Source: Campanula takesimana
Taxonomy: Eukaryota; Streptophyta; Magnoliopsida; Asterales; Campanulaceae
Length of the DNA: 64,000 nucleotides
Reading direction: 5' to 3'
NCBI GenBank assembly: GCA_026119855.1
Contig: JAOWBW010001472.1
Coordinates: 62,001-126,000, forward strand
Shown here: positions 36,001 to 47,826 of the stretch, piece after piece
How the letters are laid out: every line of letters starts with the position of its first letter
How positions within the stretch are numbered: position 1 is the first letter of the stretch
Notes under the pieces: generated by a model
Seen by the model: only the letters and a program-made list of their open reading frames with translations
Told to the model about the DNA's origin: nothing
Database searches by the model: none
Program-made: the position numbers and the translations under genes

Positions 36001-38452
36001 TGTCACACCTGAATCTCGAGGCCCTATTCGGTACCTCGAACCAAGTACGTGAAGTCTACTATAAAACCAACCTAATACCATAAACATGTCGATGACAAAC
36101 CACATCGGCTACGCAAAAGCTGGAAACATACTAAGTCACGACTAATGAAACTACACCTCAACGAGATTATAACTCGGAGACTATTTACAAGTACGGAAGA
36201 AAGAATGACTAATATCATATATACCCAAAAGACAACAGTATTTACATAACACTGTACAACCATGGCCTCACCACAAGAGAATATACAAAAGCTCCGTAGA
36301 GCAACTATCCCAAAAGAGTATAACCTGCTCTGAAAATTCCCGCAACATCAGATCTCACTGCGTACTACCTCTAGCTTTCCTGTGAACTAAGGAAAACAAA
36401 TGGAAAGGGAACGGGGTGAGATAAATCTCAGTAAGTTACTAATGCAGCTACATGGCATAATATCATGCAAATCAACTGAATAGCTGAATCATATAACAGC
36501 ATAACTGAACAACAGATATCACACAACATGAGAGGCTCCGTATCGCCAACCGTCACATACCGGTTGGAAATAACGACCAACTCATCATGCATCACACAAG
36601 ACTGAAATAATCACATAACAAAGGATACTGAGCCAAGGTTCTCCCAATAACAATCTGAACATCATCAAAAGAGCCGCATCAATAGGGCAGCATCAAAGAG
36701 CTGAAGCAGGGGTTCCGGAACCAAACAACAACAAGAACAACGGAGGGAAAATGACACAAAGTCATAACCCAAAACGTGTAGCTAGAATACTCACACAATG
36801 GAGCTAGCTCATCCCAACCAATACCATCATGGAAGGGGTAAAAAGGGGTTACCAGTGAAGAACATTATAATGAACTTGGCTCAAGTGCCATTATAATATC
36901 CATCACTGCCCGACTCAACCAAGTAAGACCAACTGGACTTTTAACTATTGCACAATAAGTGTATGATTCTAAAATAGGGAACCATACCAAGTACATCATA
37001 AAGATGATAAACTACTCATAAAGAGCCCAACAACCAAGTACATTAGAAACATTTCTCAAACAAAGGATTTCAAAGTAGGAAACCCCACAAAAGCATCATA
37101 AAGATGTACAACACCAAAAAGAACCCAAACGGTTACACATTTTATTTAATCACAAACGGACCAATCTTACTACTTTTGTGTTCCACAATAACTATCTAGG
37201 TACCCTAGTATATCACCTAAGACCTAGACCACGATTGAACCATAAATTAATTAGATTAGAACAGTTTAGTTTCTCAAGCCCCCTGGGCGGCCGCCCACAA
37301 CCATCTGTGCGGTCGCCAAAAACACAACTCTCAAGCCCTAAAATCTTTCAGACTGATGGGCGGTCGCCCAGACCCTAAAACTGACGAATTTTTATTCTTT
37401 TCCTTTTATTTCTAAATTCACCGTCTCAAAAGTACTATCACCATTTTTATCTAACTCAATTGAGTCCATTACTGAATTCAGCAACACCAAAATCACTTCT
37501 TTAACACAACAAATTTCAACTTGCCCAAACACTTACCACAAAGTAGCAATTACCATCACAAGTATCACATAATAAATATATGAATATTTTTATAATAAAA
37601 AGGGGAATAGTAACTTACCTACTACGGAAATAATATCGAAAAAATTATATTTTGATCGGCTAGAAATGATCTACTCTACTCCCTGAACATTTTGGTGAAG
37701 TCGGATTTTAGAACGGAATGATAATGAAAAAGGAATATTTGAAAATCTTGGTCGAAAGCCCTTTTCTGTTCGCAAGGCCAAGGGACGGAGAGTATTTTGA
37801 TGCTGAGAGTCTGCAAAGACTTAATTGTGAAGTCTTTTAAACTTAATCATTTATAGATTTTCATAAAAGCCCCTCTAGAATTGTTATTGACACTTAAACC
37901 TCACATCTCTCATTTATATACACCTCATGCATGGAATGAAATAAGAGAAAGGTTGATCATTTAGTTTTGTTTCTATACAAAGAAACACAATCCATGTGAT
38001 TTGCATTTGACTAATGGAAACCAAGTAGATATGTCAACTAAGAAGGCTAGTCAATTCTTTCTCAAATATAATCAAAATATTAGTAGGCAAATATAAACCA
38101 AGATAGTGTTTCCCCAGGCCCCACTCAACAACAATAGGTCGGTCAAATTGACCAAAACTAGTAGGTGAAGTGTCCAAACATTAGGATAGTCAACGAAAGT
38201 CAACTCATTTAAATATATTTCATTTGATGAATTATTATCCATTAAAAAAAATTCATAAAAACGTTTTACAAAGTTAAATTAAGAAAATAAATATTATTTT
38301 GAAAGCTCTAAATGTCTAGAGTAAGTAGCATTTTTCGGATTTAAATTTCGAATAGGTCAAGTAAGTCATTTAAAATAAGAAAACTAACACAAATTAAATT
38401 ATAAGATAATATTCTCTAGAAAATTTATACGAAATTGGGACGGGTCGTCACA
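36001..38452 (-). repeat. 5' LTR of the LARD-like element
   Basis: 2452 bp. It lies next to the primer site, so it is the 5' LTR on the minus strand. It contains the shared stem-loop at 36413-36435 and GGGCGG.CGCCC palindromes near 37286-37372. Confidence 0.93.
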
Positions 38453-38532
38453 ATTCCCTCAACACTTTCTCTCTCTTACCTCACTTTTGTTACTTGCAAC
38501 ACCTATTCCACTACTATAATTTTTAATATGTA

Positions 38533-38783
38533 CTCAATTTGTCCAAGAATAAATGTTACAATGGCAAGTCAATGTTTTTAAGATTTTAGTTGTGTTTCCT
38601 AGATTGCTCTAATCTATTTATATGAACAGCGTGATAACTTTTGTGACATTGCAATGCTTGTGCCTATTAAAATGGGTAGTATAGAAACATTACCAAACTT
38701 CATACTCTATTTTTAGTAAGACGACATTTATTTTGGGACAAACAAAAATTGAAAGTAGGATATTTATTCAAGGACAGAGGGAA
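38533..38783. mobile_element. MITE nested in the split MITE (251 bp)
   Basis: Left end CTCAATTTGTCCAAGAATAA and right end TTATTCAAGGACAGAGGGAA are diverged inverted copies, flanked by TA. It lies inside the right half of the MITE 30203-38847. Confidence 0.65.
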
Positions 38784-39146
38784 TATACTCTTTCTTTAAT
38801 TCTCCTGCATGACTAATTTTGTGCCACTTATTGTTGGACGGAGGGAGTATACGTGTATTAATGCTTTTTTATATGTGCTTGATTATTGGGAGTATGCTTG
38901 TAATATTTTATTTATCTATTTTTATTTTAAAAAGATATGCATGTTTGATATATATCGTTTTGATGTTCATTATTATTATGTTTGTATATATTTGATTTTG
39001 AGATGTAACTGTGTACATTGTGGTTACATAATTATATATGAAAAAACTTGGTACTGGACATCAATTTCAAGTATCTACTCTTTTTTGAATTTTTATATAT
39101 TTTGTACTTGATATTATTTGTACATTTAATATATATTGACTTCATG

Positions 39147-39480
39147 CACTACAAGAAAAAGAAGTTTTGGAGACGGATTTTGTGACAAGCTTGTGACGTA
39201 TGTAAATTTTGGAACTTTTAGATGCACCGTGTGACGCAACTTTGAGACGGGGCAAATATTTTAAGCCAATCCTCAATAAAGATAACATTGTGACCGTCTG
39301 TTTGTCACAAGTTGTCACAAATTGTCACAAGTTTTTATCTCTCTTAATGAGGGAAAATTTCCGCCCAAAAAAATGTAACCGGGATTTCAATTTCAAACTT
39401 CTAATTCATGTGATGTTAGGCGGTAAAATAATAAATGTCATTAACCTTTGGTATTTACGGTTTCCCTGATTGTCACTTTT
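39147..39480 (+). mobile_element. CACTA-type transposon end
   Basis: CACTACAAGAAAAA at 39147-39160 is the classic En/Spm (CACTA) terminal sequence. It is followed by subterminal strings typical of that group (GTGACG, GAGACGG, and TTGTCACAA repeated three times at 39301-39332). No matching CTTGTAGTG end with a 3-bp TSD was found, so the element is truncated. The right limit is arbitrary. Confidence 0.7.
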
Positions 39481-39649
39481 TAGAGTGTATAGCGTGAGAA
39501 ATAGGGAGTGAGTCAGGGAGAGAGATAGCAGGGAGAGACGAAAGAAGGGTTTCTCTAGGGCTTTCTATTAAAATTGCAGAACGAAGGTAATTCTCCCGTT
39601 TCGTTGTTTTTCCGGCTCAACTATGGATTGCCTCGAGGTTAGTAAGTTA

Positions 39650-39800
39650 CTCCCTCCGTCCCACTCGAATTAGGACAAATTTTCATTTTGGGTGTCTCAT
39701 TCGAATTAGGACAACCCAAAAATGGAAATGTTTTATTTAAAAGGAATCACATTCACACTCACAACAACTTTCCACTCATTATTTACTATAAACATATAAC
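39650..39800. mobile_element. MITE fragment (one end only)
   Basis: CTCCCTCCGTCCCACTCGAA starts after TTA at 39650, and a near-copy of its subterminal sequence (TCGAATTAGGACAA) recurs at 39710. The other end was not found. Confidence 0.6.
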
Positions 39801-39903
39801 TCAGTACATGTCTTATGTACATTGAGTTGCATATCAATTTAACTCGAGATTTGATATTATTCTTGTATATGGAATATTTTAAATTAATTTGTCTAATTTA
39901 TAA

Positions 39904-40424
39904 TGTTAGAACAAATCACGAAAAGAGCGAAACAAGAAATCTTGAACCCCATACAAGAACACAAGAATTTACGTGGTTCACCAACTTGACTACATCCATG
40001 TGCGGAGAGATAATATACTACTATCAACTGGCAATCACAAAAACAAATAACACTAATCTAGTTGCACGAATTATTAATCATAATAATTTTTGATTGTGCA
40101 AACCCTAGATCTAGAATTACACTCTCTGAAGAACTTCTTGAAATACCCTCTAGTTCTTGTTGATTATTATGCTGGGGATATGGTAGTATTTATAGTCTCC
40201 TAAATACTTAAACCCTTGACAATAAGGATTCCTTTTACTTTTAGAGAAAGCAACTATATTCTCGTAATAAGAAAACTACAATCCTTATTCTTGAATAAGT
40301 TTATAATCCTTGTACCAAAAGAAACACTTCACATACCAATCGATTCAAGTCACATGAATAACTCGATCTTGTTAGAGACATATTCTTAACCAAACATCAT
40401 TAATTCAAAGGCATATTCCTAACA
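39904..40424 (-). mobile_element. Solo LTR, copia-type (521 bp)
   Basis: TGTTAGAAC...TTCCTAACA with flanks TATAA and TATGA (one mismatch). CTATAAATAC on the minus strand near 40186 is a good TATA box. The following minus-strand sequence includes GTGAACCACGTAAATTC, a string usual in copia U5 regions. No internal region is left. Confidence 0.72.
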
Positions 40425-40916
40425 TATGATATCATTGAGAAATTTGAGATATATTGGCTTCATGAAAAGGCAAAAGATTTTTACTTAATGTCTATCAAAA
40501 AATAAAAGAAATCATGATTGAATTGACAATGAAAATAGTATCAATAAGATCATATTTGATTTCTATTTTCAATGCTACACTACTACATCTAATTCCATAT
40601 CGGATATTCTTGTGAGCATAGATCAAATTTATGCCCATAAATGACTTATTAATGGTTGCCGTGATTCGTTCCTATAAGGCTTATAGGATTGGAATGAACT
40701 TAACATTATGTCTTATTCATTGACCATATATTTTAAAATTGTGGTCATATTAAAATTTGGGCATTGACCTCAGTGTTGTTTTATGTATAGATTTTATTCT
40801 ATTTTGAGTCTCGAAAGTAAACAAATTGTAGTTCCTATTGAATACATATATTACAATCTTTATGGAATATGGTTATTGGTTTCCATAGCAGAAAAAAGAA
40901 ATTATAAATCCATTTC
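40425..40916. other. AT-rich spacer, nothing recognised
   Basis: About 490 bp without an ORF, TIR or LTR that I can support. Confidence 0.5.
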
Positions 40917-41553
40917 TGTTAAACTTAGTGTAATACGGCATAAGAGGAATAATATTTATGGTTTCAAAGCTTGCTGATATTATTGATCTCATATATATGT
41001 TTGTATAGTACATGAAAGAGAATCTCATTTAGAAAAAGGATTCTAAAGAGTCGGCAACAAGAAAGCTATCCAAATAAGAATCCTAATCTAACCAAATCTC
41101 AAACAAATATCAATCGGATCTCCTAAACCCATTAGGAGATCTAAATCCCGTAACACCCCTCATCAAGTTGGAGCATGCGGATTCAAAATGCTCAAATTGG
41201 TTAAACGAAATTCAAATTGGTTCTTATACCAAGATCTTTGGTAAAGATATCCGCCAACTGTGTAGATGTAGGAACATAAGAAGGAGCAATAAGACCTTCC
41301 TTCTACATCAGGAACAAAATGACAATCAATTTCAATATGTTTCGACCTTTTATGAAAAACTTGATTTTGAGCAAGATGGATCATTGATTGACTATCACAG
41401 AAGAGAGGAATAGCCTTTCGATGATGCACTCACAAGCTAAGTAAAACACCCTTTAACCATTTCAATTCGCATGTAAGGGCCACCATAGATCTATATTTGG
41501 CCTAAGTTGAAGAATGTGACACTTTTTCCTATTTCTTAGTATTCCACAAAATA

Positions 41554-42072
41554 CTCCCTTTGCCCTATACTAAGAGGCACTTTTGGTCAAACCTACTTGA
41601 ACTTTGACTAACATCTTATCTTATGCTAAATTATTAACTCCATAAAAAATTTAAAAAAAGTTACTCCCTCCGTCCCGGAGTAAGAGTCCTACCTCCCATT
41701 TGCACGGAGATTAAAAAATGGTGGAAGTAAAATAAGTGATGCGAGTGTAAAAGTAAAGTAGTAGAGAGAATAAGCGGGAGGGAATAGTAAGTTGATTGGT
41801 GTTGTGAGTATAAAAGTAAAGTAGGAGAGAGAATGAGTGAAGTGAATAGTAAAGATTTTTTGCCATTTTAGGAAAGAGACTCTTACTCTGGGACGTACCA
41901 ATATAGAAAGTAGGACTCTTACTCTGGGACAGAGGGAGTACTAAATCAGTAATAGAAACATTATCAATAACTATTTTTAAACTTTTATGGAGATAAATTA
42001 TTTAGAATAAAATGTTAGCCAAAGTTAAAATATGTTTGACCAAAAGTGCACATTGGTGTGGGATGGAGGGAG
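41554..42072. mobile_element. MITE interrupted by a second MITE
   Basis: Left end CTCCCTTTGCCCTATACTAA and right end GGTGTGGGATGGAGGGAG share GCACTTTTGGTCAAAC inward, in opposite orientation; TA flanks both. The MITE 41664-41938 lies inside it. Confidence 0.85.
41664..41938. mobile_element. Stowaway-type MITE nested in a MITE (275 bp)
   Basis: CTCCCTCCGTCCCGGAGTAA and TTACTCTGGGACAGAGGGAG with TA at both sides. Its right end is partly duplicated: GACTCTTACTCTGGGAC occurs at 41878-41894 and again at 41914-41930. Confidence 0.92.
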
Positions 42073-42922
42073 TATGTAAATTACCTAGAAAAACTAGCCA
42101 TCCTGATAGTGACTTTCGGGTAGTGAGACAAGCAGCCAAGTCTGAATCACATCAACCGCTTAGAGATAAATTACTGTCACTTGTCAAGACAATGCCCTGA
42201 CCAGGTGTGCCCTTAAGGTATCTGACAATTCGGAAGGAAGCTTCCCAATATTCAACTTGAGAAGTTTGCATAAACTGAGATAAAATGTGAACGGTGTAGG
42301 ATAAATCTGGATGGGTGACAACGAGATAGATAACTCTTCCCACAAGATGTCTATACTACTCCGGATCAGAGAGACCTTGCCTGTAGCTAGACCCAGTTTG
42401 TGATTCTGAATAATGGGAAGATTTGCAGGTTTTAATCTCAACAAGCCAGTTTCAGAAATAATAGCTAGAGCATTTTTTTTTTTTGACATAAAAACAACCC
42501 AGAGTTATTGCGAGCGACTTCTATGCCAAGAAAATATTTTAAAGACCTAAGATCCTTCATTTTGAAACAATCACTAAGATATGAGTTGAACTTCAGTAAA
42601 GGAGCGAAATCGTTCCCCAAAATAACGAGATCATCAACATATAAAAGGAGAATTATCTGAACAACACCTTTTGTGAAGGTGAACAATGAATAATCATAGT
42701 AAGATTGAAGAAACCCAAACCCTTTTAAAGCAGTAACGAGGTTTGCATCCTACACCTTGGAACTTGTTTCAACCCATATAATCACTTTCACAAATGACAC
42801 ACCATATTCATTTTGGAGGTCTCAAAACGTGGGGGCAACTTCATGTAAACTTCTTCTTCAAGATCTCCATATAAGAAGGCATTGTGTACGTCCATCTGAT
42901 GTAGTTCCCAATTTTTAGAAGC

Positions 42923-42976
42923 AGCAGCAACTGCTAGCAGCAACTGCTAGCAGCAACTGCTAGCAGCAACTGCTAG
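42923..42976. repeat. 13-bp tandem repeat, four copies
   Basis: AGCAGCAACTGCT repeated four times. It falls in the RT part of the copia remnant. Because 13 is not a multiple of three, each extra copy shifts the frame. Confidence 0.95.
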
Positions 42977-44605
42977 AAAGGCATGAATAGTCACCATTTT
43001 TTCAACTGTAGAAAATGTTTCCGTATTATTGATTTCTTCGTTTTGATGATTTCCGAAGACCATTAACCGAGATTTCAATCTTTCAATGCTTCCATATGAA
43101 CAATATTTTTGATGCGATAAACATATTGATTTCCCAATGCCCTATTTCCTGGTGGTAGAAGCTCCAATGTCCAAGTGTCATTATCTTCCAAGGAATTGAT
43201 TTCTTCATGCATGAAAATTTTCCAACCTTCGTCTGTCATGGCTTCATGGAACGACCTTGGCTCCCTACCCATTGTTAGGCCAGCAAGAAATTTTTGGTGT
43301 TTCACATAGAAATTGTCACAATTCATATTATGTGCTATAGGGTAAAGAGTATCTGACGGAAGTTGAGGAGAGGGTTTAGCGAGAGATGGAGTTTTAGCAT
43401 CGATAGTGTGAACCATATAGTCACAAAGACAAACTGGAGGAATCTTCTCACGCATTCCCCTACCAAGTTCTGTAGGCTGTGGAGTAAGATCAGGAGTAAA
43501 ATTATCCAGCTGCACAACTAGTGCAACAGAAGCTGGGGTTTCTAGAATGCCATAATTAGCAAAATCTAAGTCGATCTCCCAATTCAATTTGTCAATAAGC
43601 TCAGGAACAATGTTTACTGTTTCAAGTTCTTTTAAAGGGAAAATGTCCTCATTAAATTTAACATCTCTAGTGACAAAAAAACTCTTTAGCATCTAGATTA
43701 AAGAATTTCCAACCCTTTTTCCCAAATTGATACCCAAAAAGACGCACTTTTGACTATGACTGGAAAATTTATGACCACCTGCTTCTTTGATAGTGAGTAA
43801 AACATAAAGAGTCAAAAACTAGAATAGTTGTATAAGAAGGGGGTTTGCGAAATAAAATCTCATGAGTTTTGTTATGTAACAAGGGATATGGGGTACGATT
43901 AATTAAATGAGCGGAAACAAGAAAGACCTCTCCCCAAAAATAAATGGGTAGATTGGCTTGGAACGACAAAGCCTTTGCAACATTCAAAATATGTTGATGC
44001 TTTCTTTCAACTCTTCCGCTTTGTTGAAGAGTTACAATGTAAGATGTTTAAAAAATAATCCCGTAGCCGAAAAGAAATCTAACAAACACCTCAACTCAGT
44101 ACCATTATCACTTTGAACAATTTTGATCTTTTCATTAAACTGACGAATTACCATAGCAAAAAATTGTCATAAACGCTTAAAAAACTTTAGTTTTGTTAAT
44201 CAACAGATAGACCCAACAGCACGATAATAATCATTAACAATCGTAAAATATAACGTGCCCCACACGAAAAAGCATGTCTATAAGATCTCCACAAATCACA
44301 ATGTACCATTTAAAAAATTCTAGTGGACTTATTGTCTCTTAACAAAAATTTGTCTCTATGATGTTTAGCACGGAAGCATACCTCACAAGCTTTATTCAAA
44401 CTACAGTTAAAGTCACTAAAAGGAAGAAGTACCTTTACTATGCCTTCTGACAGATGTCTAATTCTTTTATGCCAGAGTTCCAAGGTAGATGTTGTTCGAT
44501 GAACTTAAATATGATGATGTGTATCCGCTCCTTTGAAGAAGTAAAGTCCATCTCATCTAACACCTATTCTAATCAACTCCCTCAACTGGTCCTGTATAGC
44601 ACATA

Positions 44606-44885
44606 CTCCCTCCGCCCACCTCACTTGACACCAAGAGGTGGGCACAATAACTAAAAAAAAAGAATAAAATAAGGAAAATGTGTGGTAGAAATTGAAGAGA
44701 GAGAATGAATGGGGTAAATACTAGTGTTGGTTGAATAAATTGAGTGCTGGAAAATGAATAAAGGGAATGAGTGGTGGGGTAGAGTGAATATAAAATTATA
44801 AAAAGTAGGCTATTTTGGGAAGTGTCAAGTGAGCTGGGACGGACCAAAATGGAAATAAATGTCAAGTGAGCGGGGACGGAGGGAG
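44606..44885. mobile_element. Stowaway-type MITE (280 bp)
   Basis: CTCCCTCCGCCCACCTCACT and GAGCGGGGACGGAGGGAG are inverted ends with TA outside. GTCAAGTGAG occurs twice at the right end (44823 and 44861). Confidence 0.9.
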
Positions 44886-46923
44886 TATATGAGAGTTAAA
44901 TTGGACAATCCATTGCATGTCATCATTTAATTGTGAAGCCAAAATTAAATTATATTTTAAATTTGGAACAAAAAAAAACATTCCGAAGAATTATTAATTT
45001 TGTCTGTCAAAACAATTGATCCCTTTTTTGTAGCAATGACAGAATCACCATTAGAAGACCAACTGGACCATCAGGGATATCAGTAATGTGACATAATAGA
45101 GCCATACTACCAGTGATATGATTAGAGGCTCCTGTATCAATTATCCATACAGAATTATCAAACATACCAGTTAAGTGAGCCTCTAAAAGTCTAGTATTAC
45201 TAAAAAGTCCTGCAAGAGCCTTCCACTGTTCAGCTGAGAAAGGATGAGAGGCTGTATTGATGGAATTTTCTCCTACAATAGATGCTCCTACAAAAGCACG
45301 GGTTGTGCTAGCCGTTGTTGGGGCAGTTGTTTGAACATCAGACCGCACATCTGATCGTACAAATCTTTCGCTGGCTGCTACATTCGCCTAAACTGAAGCA
45401 TTACTCCATTCTTGCCTCGCCTAGCCCCCCTGAAAAGTAGTTTTGCCTCTTCTTCCTCTAGTATCAGATTTTCTACCTTCAAAACACCATAATTTCAAAG
45501 CATTGGCCTATCTAGTGACCAGCCTTCTTGCAATGACTGCAACTCAAGTGTGATTTGTCTTGGTGCACCACCTTTCCACGCCCTTGACTACCAGATCGAA
45601 GGGAAAAACTAACAACATCATGTGGTTCATCAGGCATTAAGCTTCCCAGCCACCAATTGTTGGAGCATGCTATTTTTGTGCCTCAATTCATGCTTGGTAC
45701 CTGCCGTACAATCGCTGCAACAATCACAAGTGATGAGAGGCTCATGAAGGTGGTGCTCTTCCCACAAAGTAGTTACTTTTCCAAAATAGGTAGAGACCAA
45801 CACAATCTTGGTTTGTTGATATATAGCAATGGAGGCTTTAGGTTGTTGAATTCTAGGACCATTCACTAAATCATATCTTGACTTTAATGTGTCCTATAAT
45901 CGTTTAGCATCTGTTCCTCCAACTGGTTGCTCAGCTTCGGCCATGATGATGTTCTTGATTAAAAATTACCAATTGATACGATGTTAAACTTAGAGTAATA
46001 CAACATAAGAGGAATACTATTTAGGGTTTCAAAGTTTGCTGATATTATTGATCTCATATGTTTTTATATGTTTTTATAGTACGTGAAAGAGAATATCAAA
46101 TGATTCTAAAGAGTAGGATAGGGAAGCAATCTAAATAAGAATTCTAATCTAACCAAATCTCTAACAAATATCAATCGGATCTCCTAAACCCATTAGGAGA
46201 TCCTAAATCCCGTAACACTTTTCCCTCGAAAAACCCACCTATAGATATTGACTATTTCGTTGAGGTATAACATCGAGTTTATTGTCACTTTGACCTGCGT
46301 ACTATTAAAAGATTGACGATTTGCCCTCGAACTAAAGAAACTCACACTATGACCTGCGTACTATGATTTTAATAAAAAAAGTGCCCAAGGATAACGATGA
46401 CCCGTTAGAAATCTAACGAACTGTCAGCATATGTTAAGAATTTAACAGATTTGCAATTAAAAAAAATCAAATCTGACCCTTACTATGATATTATTGTCAT
46501 AAAGGTCAAAAAAAAAATTATATTTATATTTATTTTTGCAATAATTAGGATAATTTTTTTATAATATTTTCTTAATTATTATTTTTAATATTATTTTTGA
46601 ATTGATAATTCCAACCCATCTTCATCACTATCTCTCTCCATCTAATCATCACCACCACAGCCGCCCATGATCCACCACCATTAACACCACCCACCAGAAT
46701 CCTAAACACCTCCGTCTCCACCGGTCATTCCCTATCAACCTCCACCACCATCAACATCCTCACCACACCCAGCAAAACACTATCTGAGAGTCAGATACAA
46801 AAAATAAAAAATGCACATACGTAAATCACACAAACACACAGATGCACACATTCAAATCCAGATCTAAAAGTCAAATGGAAAATTCAAAAGGCATATCTGC
46901 AAATTAAATTCATAAACCAAACA

Positions 46924-46924
<1 letters not shown>

Positions 46925-46955
<31 letters not shown>
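46925..46955. repeat. (CA)n microsatellite
   Basis: About 15 CA units in a row inside the Mutator-like element. Confidence 0.97.
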
Positions 46956-46957
<2 letters not shown>

Positions 46958-47009
46958 GACTTCAAAATCTGAACACAATTTCAAAAAAAAAACTTCAGAA
47001 ACACCACGT

Positions 47010-47376
47010 TAGGGATGGCCAAACCGGACCGGAACCGGACCGGAACCGGAAAACCGGACCGGAACCGGACCGGAAAAGCCCGGAACCGGAGCAAACGGGG
47101 AGGAAACCGGAACCGGACGAACCGGAACCGCAAGGCATGCGGGCCGGTTCAGGGTCACATATATGCCGAACCGGAACCGTACCGAAAATCCCTTATTTTT
47201 CAATAATTTTAAAGGAGAGGACCGGAACCGGACCGGAACCGTACCGGAACCGTATTGTGCCAAACCGGAACCGGAATCGGGGTAAGTGCGGGCCGGTTAA
47301 GGGTCACCCATTTGACGAACCGGAACCGGCGGTTCCGAACCGGAACCGGGCCCGGAACCGGTTTCGGCCATCCCTA
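47010..47376. mobile_element. hAT-type MITE packed with CCGGAAC repeats (367 bp)
   Basis: TAGGGATGGCCAAACCGG and CCGGTTTCGGCCATCCCTA are inverted ends with a perfect 8-bp TSD CACCACGT (47002-47009 and 47377-47384). Both halves are dense CCGGAAC/ACCGG arrays. The apparent ORFs here are only readings of these repeats. Confidence 0.93.
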
Positions 47377-47436
47377 CACCACGTACATAGAGATGCACAC
47401 AGAGAAATCAAACACAGATTTGGGGCCCATAAATTA

Positions 47437-47826
47437 TCAAATACAAACAGCACCCAGAATTGACGAATTAAAAAAAAAATCAGATCTGGAGCTGGGTTGT
47501 AACGGTCGTTGGCGAGAGAGAACAGATGGGAAGGAGAGTGGCGGATCCCGCGTAGAATAGGAGAGGCAAAAGCGACGATGACGACGGAAACACGAGGAGA
47601 AATAGTCAGACTTGCGTGAGCTTGGTTGGTGTTCGGTTATTGAACTCGCCGGATTTAATGGAAGGTGCACCGGGCGGGTTTTTAGTTCTTGCTGAGCGCC
47701 AGCGATGAAGACATGGTTAATGGAGGTTGCGCCAATGAACTCAAAGCTTGGTTTGGCCGGTGGGTTGGGTATGGCGTAGGGAAGAGGTGAAGGCGAGGGT
47801 TCTTGGGATGAAGGTTGGGGAGCCAT
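47437..47826 (-). other. Open frame inside the Mutator-like element, possibly captured host sequence
   Basis: A 129-codon frame starts at ATG 47826 (MAPQPSSQEPSPSPLPYAIP) and includes the phrase FEFIGATSINHVFIAGAQQ. I do not recognise it. Its first 65 residues look like a real protein start; the rest is Ser/Arg-rich and less convincing. Mutator-like elements often carry pieces of host genes (Pack-MULEs), so capture is plausible. No intron or second exon could be shown. Confidence 0.35.

Larger units (their letters stand above)
30354..38452 (-). mobile_element. LARD-like non-coding LTR retrotransposon, minus strand
   Basis: 8099 bp with LTRs of 2481 bp (30354-32834) and 2452 bp (36001-38452) and a perfect TSD (ATTCC at 30349-30353 and 38453-38457). 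Sense-strand LTR ends are TGTGACGACCCGTCCC and GTGTGACA or GCGTGACA. Next to the right LTR is the initiator-Met primer site TGGTATCAGAGC (35987-35998, minus). Next to the left LTR is the purine tract AAGGGGGAGAGAG. The 3.17-kb interior (32835-36000) has no ORF above about 70 codons and no gag or pol motif. It must rely on enzymes from another element. LTRs differ by a few percent, including a deletion of about 20 bp near 37370. Confidence 0.93.
30203..38847. mobile_element. Stowaway-type MITE split by an 8.1-kb LTR element and a second MITE
   Basis: Left end CTCCCTCCGTCTCATAATAA at 30203 pairs with the inverted right end TTATTGTTGGACGGAGGGAG at 38847, with TA outside both. The MITE itself is only 30203-30353 plus parts of 38453-38847. 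Confidence 0.8.
41163..45866 (-). pseudogene. Copia gag-pol remnants
   Basis: From the gag side: a gag piece (45630-45866, TYFGKVTTLWEE and LITCDCCSDC). Then protease (in 45007-45348, WIIDTGASNHITG). Then the integrase end (43769-43987, FWGEVFLVSAHLINRTP). Then the RT start (in 43075-43692, EPRSFHEAMTDEGWKIFMHE). Then RT with its active site (42465-42686, LLYVDDLVILG). Then the RT/RNase H junction (42152-42343, HPDLSYTVHILSQFM). Last, RNase H (41163-41429, LFCDSQSMIHLAQN). Stops, frameshifts, MITEs and a 13-bp tandem repeat break it. It is not functional. Confidence 0.9.
40917..46217 (-). mobile_element. Old, decayed Ty1/copia element with three MITE insertion sites
   Basis: Short LTRs 40917-41155 (239 bp) and 45982-46217 (236 bp), TGTTAAAC...CCGTAACA, are about 85-90% alike. 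The purine tract GATGAGGGG borders the left LTR on the minus strand, and a decayed primer site (TCGTATCAATTGG) borders the right one. I found no matching 5-bp TSD. Pol pieces on the minus strand are in order but in many frames. MITEs sit at 41554-42072 (with another inside it) and 44606-44885. Confidence 0.9.

Noticed and set aside
42484..42490. Short duplicated open frames around the decayed copia RT as separate genes
   Set aside because: They align in order as one copia pol; frames change because of indels and MITEs.
47009..47560. Overlapping long frames on both strands rich in Arg/Pro/Asn
   Set aside because: They are readings of the CCGGAAC repeat array of a hAT-type MITE, open by composition.
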